This document shows positions 57,735 through 64,000 of a stretch of 64,000 bases of DNA, piece after piece; position 1 is the first letter of the stretch; the number at the start of each line of letters is the position of its first letter. The position numbers were made by a program, and so were the translations under genes. The stretch covers positions 139,930,006-139,994,005 of the forward strand of contig NC_030681.2 in assembly GCF_000004195.4 (NCBI RefSeq). The letters are read 5' to 3'. Origin of the DNA: Xenopus tropicalis (taxonomy: Eukaryota > Chordata > Amphibia > Anura > Pipidae). The notes under the pieces are model-generated. The model did no database searches. It was not told the origin of the DNA and was given only the letters and a program-made list of their open reading frames with translations.

Positions 57735-58199
57735 TTCAAAGGAGAAAAGGCACAGGTTACTTAGCAGATAATAGATAAAGCCCTATCATATTCTACAGAG
57801 CTTATCTGTTATCTGCTATGTAACCTGTGTCTTTTCTCCTTTTTTCCAGCTTGAATGGCTGCATTTCCAGCTTGAATGGCTTGAATACACAGTAAAATAT
57901 TTATATAAACTATAATAGGGTTTCTATTGCAAACTCACCAGTTGTACCAGTACATTATATTTATATTACTTTAAAACACTTTCATTTTGTGGTGTTACTG
58001 TTCCTTTAAGTAGCACGCACAACAATTTAAAAAACAAAATTTCAGGTATCTCAGAATGTGTGTGTATTTAAGGACAGGCAGCCCAAAGATGTGACTTGGA
58101 AAATGCCCAGTAGGAAAAAGATGAATAGAATGGGCTGTTTATAGGCAGAGTTTAATGTGCCATGGGAAACTGTGCCACTGTGTTTTGTAAACTCCTCAT

Positions 58200-58702
58200 T
58201 AGTGATGGGCGAAAAGTTTCGCCAGGCATGGATTCGCGGCGAATTTCCGCGTTTCGCCATTGGCGGATTGTTTCGCGAAACGGATGAAAAATTTCGCCGC
58301 GGAAAAATTCGCCGCACGTCCAAAAATTGTTGCGGCGTCAAAAAAGAATAGTCGCGGGCGACGAAACAAGAGCCGCGCGACGAAACAAGAGCCGCGCGAC
58401 GAAACAAGAGCCGCGGGCGACGAAACAAGAGCCGCGGGCGACGAAACAAGAGCCGCGGGCGACGAAACAAGAGCCGCGCGACGAAACAAGAGCCGCGGGC
58501 GACGAAACAAGAGCCGCGCGACGAAACAAGAGCCGTGCGACAAAACAAGAGGCGTGCGCGACAAAATAATAGCCGCGGGCGACAATTTTTTTTGTCGCAC
58601 GACATTTTCGCCGCTTCGCGAATTTTTCGCCGTTTCGCGGATCTTTTCAAAGATTCGCGAATTTTTCGGCGAAGCGAAACGGAACAGATTCGCTCATCAC
58701 TA
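58200..58702. mobile_element. Ac-type hAT MITE with GC-rich internal tandem array
   Basis: The termini TAGTGATGGGCGAAAAG and ATTCGCTCATCACTA are flanked by the exact duplication CTCCTCAT (58192-58199 and 58703-58710), with T and A at positions 2 and 7. From about 58365 to 58560 there are roughly ten units of GACGAAACAAGAGCCGCG, alternating 19 and 21 bp. Overlapping long frames on both strands (up to 245 codons) follow from this array and are not genes. Confidence 0.92.
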
Positions 58703-58710
58703 CTCCTCAT

Positions 58711-59225
58711 CAATATGTGGATTTGTCTCCAACAACAACAAAAAAAAATATAAAGTGTCATTGAAAATGAGCACATTGTGTAGAACACCCCCTCAGCCCA
58801 GCGTCAATGCTCATTTGCGTTATGGTTTTTTTTTATTATTTTAAGGCGCCGGGAAACAGAATTCTATTGAATTTCTATAGAGAGCAGTAAAATGAGTGTA
58901 TTATGTGTGACAGTAAATGCACTAAATGCAAATGACATACTCCAACACTCCGGCGCTACTTCAGATCTCCGTCATACGCGTATGCATATCACAGCGAAGG
59001 CTTCATTATCCGGATGTCTTTTACTGTGTGTTTTAGCATTTACTGTTATTACTGTTATTATATTATACAAAGACATTCTGTTCATTAACAGTAACAATGT
59101 GCAGCCTTTGTTTGTGCCAAAGCTTCATATACCAAAGTGCTTTATGATTTAAAGATGTACCAGCGATGGAATCCTAGATCTGCTTCCCATGATGCAGCAG
59201 ACTGGCATCTCATATACTGATGTCA

Positions 59226-59229
<4 letters not shown>
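58711..59229. other. Unassigned non-coding sequence
   Basis: The frame at 58892-59152 has one hydrophobic stretch but no family signature and no codon evidence. I do not call it a gene. Confidence 0.4.

Positions 59230-59262
<33 letters not shown>
59230..59262. repeat. TA microsatellite
   Basis: A TA run immediately before the first hammerhead-bearing inverted repeat. A second run (59521-59556) follows it. Confidence 0.97.
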
Positions 59263-59263
<1 letters not shown>

Positions 59264-59329
59264 ACCAGAGAGAAACACACCCTTCATAAAACCAAATGCC
59301 CTGGGTGCAGGTAAAACATAAAATATAAA

Positions 59330-59517
59330 GAAAGGATATTGCACACACAGGGACTTAATGCAAAGAAAAAAGGTGTTTATTGAAAAAAATCCAACATTTC
59401 GAGCACGGTCTGTGCTCTTCCTCAGGGACAAATCCTCAGGTTTGTCCCTGAGGAAGAGCACAGACCGTGCTCGAAACGTTGGATTTTTTTCAAGTCCCTG
59501 TGTGTGCAGTACCCTTT

Positions 59518-59520
<3 letters not shown>
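59330..59520. repeat. Inverted pair of hammerhead-bearing repeats, first
   Basis: The left arm (about 59333-59431) and right arm (about 59440-59520) are inverted copies sharing GCACACACAGGGACTT. The left arm retains about 25 bp (AATGCAAAG...GTGTTTATT) absent from the right. Around the junction both carry CTGAGGA, GAGCAC/GTGCTC and GAAA motifs in opposite orientations. Confidence 0.85.
59446..59486 (+). ncRNA. Hammerhead-ribozyme-like motif, core intact
   Basis: CTGAGGA (59448-59454; position 7 is free in hammerheads), one extra A, GAGCAC (59456-59461) paired with GTGCTC (59467-59472), GAAA (59473-59476), and self-complementary ACGT (59476-59479). The cleavage site would follow T59480 (GTT). 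Next to the core, CC pairs with GG, extended by T-A and G-T. There is no loop for an intramolecular helix III, so only a dimer could fold. The opposite-strand twin at about 59389-59428 reads GAAATGTT, one CpG transition away. Confidence 0.6.

Positions 59521-59556
<36 letters not shown>
59521..59556. repeat. TA microsatellite
   Basis: It lies between the two inverted repeats. Confidence 0.97.
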
Positions 59557-59559
<3 letters not shown>

Positions 59560-59630
59560 TATATATAGCAAGACAATGAGCCGCACACACAGGGACTTAG
59601 TTAGAAAACAAAATTTTTTTTAATGAAAAC

Positions 59631-59670
59631 GATCCAACGTTTCGAGCACCAACTGTGCTCTTCCTCAGGT
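59631..59670 (-). ncRNA. Hammerhead-ribozyme-like motif (minus-strand arm)
   Basis: The exact inverted twin of the motif at 59685-59724. In a transcript spanning both, the two would instead base-pair with each other into one long hairpin. Confidence 0.55.
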
Positions 59671-59684
59671 AGTTTGTGGTTTGA

Positions 59685-59724
59685 CCCTGAGGAAGAGCAC
59701 AGTTGGTGCTCGAAACGTTGGATC
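59685..59724 (+). ncRNA. Hammerhead-ribozyme-like motif (plus-strand arm)
   Basis: CTGAGGA (59687-59693), one extra A, GAGCAC (59695-59700) with GTGCTC (59706-59711) over AGTTG, GAAA (59712-59715), and self-complementary ACGT (59715-59718). The cleavage site would follow T59719 (GTT). Helix I has only CC/GG. Core bases are intact. Confidence 0.58.
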
Positions 59725-59824
59725 GTTTTCATTAAAAAAAATTTTGTTTTCTAACTAAGTCCCTGTGTGTGCGGCTCATTGTCTTGCTATATACATGGTT
59801 TTTGCAAGCATTTGATTACTATTA

Positions 59825-60371
59825 GGGGCTGATTTAATAAGACACGATTTCGAATCCGAATTGGAAAAATTCCGATTGGAAACGAACATTTTGCGACTTT
59901 TTCGTATTTTTTGCGATTTTTTTGGCGTCTTTACGATTTTTGCGTAAAAACGCGAGTTTTTTGGCGTCTTTACGATTTTTGCGTAAAAACGTGAGTTTTT
60001 CGGCGTCATTACGAAAGTTGCGCAAAGTCGCGATTTTTCCGTAGCGTTAAAACTTGCGCGAAACGTCGCGCCTTTTAAGTTTTAACGCTACGAAAAAGGC
60101 GTGACTTTGCGCGCAAGTGTTAACGCTACGAAAAAATCGCGACTTTGCGCAACTTTCGTAAAGACGCCGAAAAACTTGCGTTTTTACGCAAAAATCGTAA
60201 AGACGCCAAAAAACTCGCGTTTTTACGCAAAAATCGTAAAGACACCGAAAAACTCGCGTTTTTACGCAAAAATCGTAAAGACGCCGAAAAAAATCGCAAA
60301 ATTACCGATCATTACGAAAAAAACGCAATCGGACGCATTCGGCCCGTTCGTGGGTTAGTAAATGTGCCCCT
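59825..60371. mobile_element. Foldback MITE with internal tandem repeats
   Basis: The left end GGGGCTGATTTAATAAGAC and right end GGGTTAGTAAATGTGCCCC are flanked by TA. A 34-38 bp unit containing TTTTTACGCAAAAATCGTAAAGACGCC-type words (quoted in parts: TTTTTACGCAAAAATCG, AAAGACGCCGAAAAAC) is repeated in each half, about four times on the right (60150-60290). KTPKNSRFYAKIV-type frames are artefacts. Confidence 0.85.
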
Positions 60372-60390
60372 TAGGGTGTGCTCTGTTCTT

Positions 60391-60396
<6 letters not shown>

Positions 60397-60436
<40 letters not shown>
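60397..60436. repeat. TA microsatellite
   Basis: About 20 TA copies just beyond the MITE. Confidence 0.97.
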
Positions 60437-60439
<3 letters not shown>

Positions 60440-60485
60440 TATAATTATGCCTATCCATACGTGAGTACAATGTTTTTGTAACTGA

Positions 60486-60748
60486 TAGTGATGAGTGAAT
60501 CTGTCCCGTTTCACTTCGCCATGAAACGCATTTGTCGCGCAATTTTTTTTTGTTGCTCATGTCTTTTTTGTTGCCCGCGCTTTTTTGACGCATCTGCGCC
60601 CTTTTTTGACATGCAACAATTTTTTTTGATGCGCAACGATTTTTTCCACACCGAATTTTCATGGAAGTTTGGCTAAACAATTCGCCAATGGCAAAATGCG
60701 GAAATTCGCTGCCAATCCATGCCTGGCGAAAAAATTTGCTCATCACTA
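60486..60748. mobile_element. Ac-type hAT MITE
   Basis: It begins TAGTGATGAGTGAATCTG and ends TTTGCTCATCACTA. The flanks GTAACTGA (60478-60485) and GTAATTGA (60749-60756) match at 7 of 8. Confidence 0.9.
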
Positions 60749-60807
60749 GTAATTGATACAACCCCGCTGACATCACATAATCTGGACACAATTGCTATAG
60801 CTTAGAG

Positions 60808-61076
60808 CAGGGGTCCCCAACCTTTTATATGCGTAAGCATGAAAAAAGTTCTGGGGGGTGCCAAATAAGGGCGGTGATTGGTTATTTGGAATCCCCTATG
60901 TGGACTGGCAGCCTACAGGAGGCTCTGTTTGGCAGTACCCCTGGTTTTTATGCAACCAAAACTTGTCTCTAAGTCAGGACTTCAAAAATAAGCCTCTGCT
61001 TTGAGGCCACTGGGAGCAACACCCAAGGGGTTGGGGAGCAACATGTTACTCATGAACTACTGGTTGGGGATCACTG
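60808..61076 (+). mobile_element. Buster-type hAT MITE
   Basis: It begins CAGGGGTCCCCAACC and ends GGTTGGGGATCACTG. The flanks GCTTAGAG and ATTTAGTG agree at 5 of 8 positions, with TA at positions 4-5 in both. Confidence 0.85.
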
Positions 61077-62136
61077 ATTTAGTGGAACTATGGGAACATA
61101 AAATTAGAATAAAGTAATATGGTACAATGGGGGTAATGTAATATATGATTTCCAACTTTGTCTATATTTAGCCACAATTCTGCCGATAATCTTTAGTAAA
61201 ATTTGCGAGCATGAATACTTGCGTAGCGTGAATGCGATAATAGGCAATAATATATATGTGCATCAGAGAATTTGCAGTGACAAAAGTGCTCTTGCGGTTT
61301 CTCTGGCGCAAGTCATTATCACTGTCTATTGCACCTTAGTAACTGGACGCCATAGTCCCTACTATGCAATAAAGATGAGCCACTCGGTGCTCCATTGTTA
61401 CATGAGTTTGTTTGCTTAGTGTGCCATATTTATAGTCACTTTTTCATTTAGTAAATATATGTACCTCCATATTTTTTCCCCTCACCGGCTGTCATTTCTA
61501 ATAGTTCATTGTGGTTGTGCTTTGCCCAGGCAATAAACATGCTAATCATATAACATAAAACACTTTGCCTTGTTCATCTCAATTTTTTTCCCTTAAGAAT
61601 CAAACTTCAAAGTCTGCGAGCAAGCATAATTTTCACTATAAATTGCGTTCGGCAGAAGAATAGTCACTTCATTAAGTACTCATTTGTATGTTTTCCAGAA
61701 GTTTGCGTATGCTGTTTTTTTCTTTTTTTTTTAAGTAAAAAAAGGCTGGTTACCTTAGCAACCGCCAAAAAAAATATTAACTTTCCATCACAGGTTTGAA
61801 GCCTAGGAGAAAGCTTCCATGAAAACTACACGCGCTTGATTTTAGTCTAAAATCTAAAATAAATGATCAGAATTAAGATAACATTCAGCAATAGGGATAA
61901 AGAGATTCCATGAATAAATACACAGAATTAATTTGCTTATTTATATTGTTTTCGCTTCTCATCACATCATCCCATCTTATTAAAAATGAGCAGTCATTTC
62001 AGCAGCAAGATTGCATTTTCTGATTTACATTTTAAAATCTAAAATAATGAAAGTAGTGTCGGAGTTTATGGTAATAATATACTTTATGCTCCTTGCAGAC
62101 TCCTTGTAGCCTTTACAAAACTGGTGCAACTGCATG
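61077..62136. other. Unassigned non-coding sequence
   Basis: 61180-61320 has MITE-like words (TAGTAAAATTTGCGAGC) but no matched ends. The rest looks single-copy. No gene is supported. Confidence 0.35.
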
Positions 62137-62144
62137 GTGTAGAG

Positions 62145-62449
62145 CAGGGACCCCCAACCTTTTTTACTTGTGGGCCACACACAGATGTAAAAGTATTGGG
62201 GAGCCACACAAGCTTAAAAAAAGTCCTTTGGGGATGCCAAATAAGGGCTGTGATTGGCTATTTGGTAGCCCCATGTGACTGCTGGCCTGCAGGAGGCTCT
62301 GCTTGGGGTAAAACCGTGTCTCTGGGCTTCCAAAACTTGTCTCCAAGCCAGAGATCTAAAAATGGCACCTACTTTGAGACCACTGGGAGCAAAATCCAAG
62401 GGGTTGGTGAGCAACATGTTGTTCCTGAGCTACTGGTTGGGGATCACTG
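62145..62449 (+). mobile_element. Buster-type hAT MITE
   Basis: It begins CAGGGACCCCCAACC and ends GGTTGGGGATCACTG. The flanks GTGTAGAG (62137-62144) and GTGTAAAA (62450-62457) agree at 6 of 8, with TA at positions 4-5. Confidence 0.88.
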
Positions 62450-62532
62450 GTGTAAAAAATAATATTTGGAGACAATTTTCGTTTGGTCCTCATTTCTTAA
62501 GCCCTGGAAAGATCTAGAAACCTGGTTTCTAG

Positions 62533-62816
62533 TTGGGATGAGTGTATTTTTTCGGCATTTTGCCATTGAAGAATTGTTTCGTGAAACTTCTGTAAAAATT
62601 TGCAGTGGAAAAATTTGTTGCATGTAAAAAAATTGGTGCGTCATGTCTAAATTGGCGGTCGTGTCAAAACAAAGCACGGGCAACAAAAAAAAGATGCGGA
62701 CAACGAAAAAAATTGTGCAACAAATGCGTTTCGTGAATTTTTCGTGTTTCGCAAATTTTATTGCCGCTTTGCGAATTTTATGGCGAAGTGAAACAGGACA
62801 GATTCTCTCATCACTA
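62533..62816. mobile_element. Ac-type hAT MITE
   Basis: The left end is worn (TTGGGATGAGTGTAT) and the right end is ATTCTCTCATCACTA. The exact duplication GTTTCTAG lies at 62525-62532 and 62817-62824, with T and A at positions 2 and 7. Confidence 0.9.
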
Positions 62817-63044
62817 GTTTCTAGGGCTTAATAAGTAGTAGCTTGCCAAACCAGAAATATAAGCCATAACAATATGAAAAATAATAATAATGAGCCTCAC
62901 AATCCATCTGTTTTTAGTTGCTGGGGTCAGTGAACCCCCCCCCAAAAAATAGCTCTTATTTTCTGTTGCAGGGCAGAAAAGTAGAACATGAAAACATTTG
63001 ATCAGAGAAGTTTGAGAAGTTTGTAGATTCGATATAAACACTTA

Positions 63045-63552
63045 GGGGCCCATTTACTTACTCACGAACGGGCCGAATGCGTCCGTTTGCGTTTTTTTCG
63101 TAATGATCGGTATTTTGCGATTTTTTCGGAAAATTATCGCGACTTTTTCGTTACCAATACGATTTTTGTGGAAAAACGCGAGTTTTTCGTAGCCATTCCG
63201 AAAGTTGCGATTTTTTCGTAGCGTTAAAACTTGCGCAAAAAGTTGCGATTTTTTCGTAGTGTTAAAACTTGCGCAAAACGTTGCGCCTTTTAAGTTTTAA
63301 CGCTACGAAAAAAGCGCAACTTTTCGCGCAAGTTTTAACGCTATGAAAAAATCGCAACTTTCGGAATGGCTACGAAAAACTCGCGTTTTTTCGCGCAAAT
63401 CGTATTGGTAACGAAAAAGTCGCGATAATTTCCGAAAAGTCGTAAAGGCGCCGAAAAAATCGCAAAAAATACGAAAAAGTCGCAAAATGTTCGTTTTCCA
63501 ATCGGAATTTTTCCAATTCGGATTCGAATTCGTGGGTTAGTAAATCAGCCCC
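63045..63552. mobile_element. Foldback MITE, near-twin of 49211-49719
   Basis: It begins GGGGCCCATTTACTTACTC and ends TTAGTAAATCAGCCCC, with flanking TA. It is nearly the same sequence as 49211-49719 over the full length. Confidence 0.9.
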
Positions 63553-63560
63553 TAAGGGAC

Positions 63561-63720
63561 TAGTGATGAGCAAATCTGTCCCGTTTAGCTTTGCCAAAAA
63601 ATTAGCAAAATGCTAGAAAACTAAATGGTGGAAAATCTGCGAAACGTGTATGTGGTGCAATTTTTTTATTGCATGCGTCTTATTTGCCACGACCACACCT
63701 ATTGTAATGCAACTGCCAGG
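63561..63720. mobile_element. Left part of Ac-type hAT MITE
   Basis: It begins TAGTGATGAGCAAATCTG. Nine bases separate it from the preceding MITE. The right terminus is not present. Confidence 0.75.
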
Positions 63721-63759
63721 GAGCCCTAGGAAACCCGGTCGGCCATCTCGCCCCTGCAC

Positions 63760-64000
63760 ATGGTGGGGGGGGTGTGACACAATTTTTTTTTTTGCTCTAA
63801 AAACATTTTCATTTAAAAAATGCTAATTTTTCACCATTTGTTATAGATAAAAACAGCAAATGAAAAAACCTAAAATCTCTCGAGGTCATGTAGAAGTCAA
63901 TGGGAGCTGCCCTAAGCAATATTTTTGCAGTCAAATTTTTTATGTATTTCAGCATCCATGTTTTTTTTCTAATGTATTTAGTAATAAGACATTTGTGCTT
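63760..64000. repeat. AT-rich foldback fragment at window end
   Basis: It contains TCATGTAGAAGTCAATGGGAG and AATTTTTCACCATTTG, words shared with the 36796-37191 family. It runs off the window. Confidence 0.4.

Larger units (their letters stand above)
57057..58009. mobile_element. T2/Kolobok-type MITE, split by nested hAT element
   Basis: TTAA stands at both ends (57057-57060 and 58006-58009). The inner termini AGAAACAGTAACACCAAAA and TTTTGTGGTGTTACTGTTCC are inverted copies. TTAAAGGAACAGTAACAC-type ends are, as I recall, a hallmark of frog T2/Kolobok MITEs. It is split at 57195-57734. Confidence 0.85.
59568..59787. repeat. 102-bp perfect inverted repeat with paired hammerhead-like motifs
   Basis: Arms 59568-59669 and 59686-59787 are identical inverted copies by my base-by-base reading, with a 16-nt spacer. 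Each arm runs outward from CCTGAGGAAGAGCAC through CTCGAAACGTTGGATCG to GTCCCTGTGTGTGCGG and GTCTTGC. The identity implies either very recent origin or ongoing gene conversion. Confidence 0.92.

Noticed and set aside
58051..58844. Overlapping ORFs of 194 and 245 codons with DETRAAG or LLFRRPR repeats
   Set aside because: They arise from the 19/21-bp array in a hAT MITE with readable target duplications.
58892..59152. 86-codon ORF with a hydrophobic segment, possible small membrane protein
   Set aside because: There is a single frame of chance length in AT-rich DNA, with no conserved motif, promoter or splice context.

Overview
The window looks like a non-coding stretch (intergenic or intronic) of a clawed-frog (Xenopus) genome. 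No bacterial features and no convincing host exon are visible. Xenopus is an inference from recall: the sequence holds TTAA-flanked T2/Kolobok-type MITEs, a Tc1-like transposon, CR1/L2-type LINEs ending in TAACTATG-type tandem repeats, and several foldback MITE families I associate with frog genomes. I could not run a repeat-library search, so family names rest on motifs and target-site duplications (TSDs).

Layout. 1-12 kb: mostly unassigned sequence with scattered hAT-type MITEs, two diverged LTR-like segments, and a 55-bp minisatellite. 12-32 kb: six of the seven copies of a foldback element whose core is a 113-bp tandem repeat, further MITEs, a decayed LINE (24.1-25.0 kb), and the 3' end of a Penelope-like element carrying a hammerhead-like motif (28.9-29.7 kb). 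32-40 kb: an inverted pair of hammerhead-bearing repeats, then mostly unassigned sequence and a 9-bp array. 40.7-49.1 kb: a composite locus. A 31-bp minisatellite is split by an AT-rich array of TATAAATA-containing units, which is itself split by a near-complete Tc1 transposon, a LINE with an 813-codon open frame, and a hAT MITE. 49-64 kb: dense MITEs, many nested, plus two more hammerhead-bearing inverted repeats at 59.3-59.8 kb.

Only two long coding regions exist, both from mobile elements: the Tc1 transposase (42864-43790, C-terminus lost by frameshift) and the LINE endonuclease/reverse transcriptase (44586-47066, 5'-truncated).

The most interesting system is a set of dispersed hammerhead-ribozyme-like motifs at about 7.9, 29.5, 32.9, 33.1, 53.7, 59.4 and 59.7 kb. 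The better-preserved ones share CTGANGA (or a one-base variant), one extra base, a 4-6 bp hairpin, GAAA, and then a self-complementary ACGT or ACGCGT. A self-complementary stem III is what a ribozyme acting as a dimer would need. One motif lies just downstream of what looks like the C-terminal codons of a Penelope-like element, and four loci have inverted-pair architecture. This fits the published class of minimal hammerheads in Penelope-like retroelements, so the class is probably not new, but these copies and their palindromic arrangement deserve a check.

A second result is that target-site duplications can be read directly. One MITE family has 8-bp TSDs mostly of the Ac type (nTnnnnAn) and another has TSDs of the Buster type (nnnTAnnn). 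These allow several nested insertions to be ordered in time.
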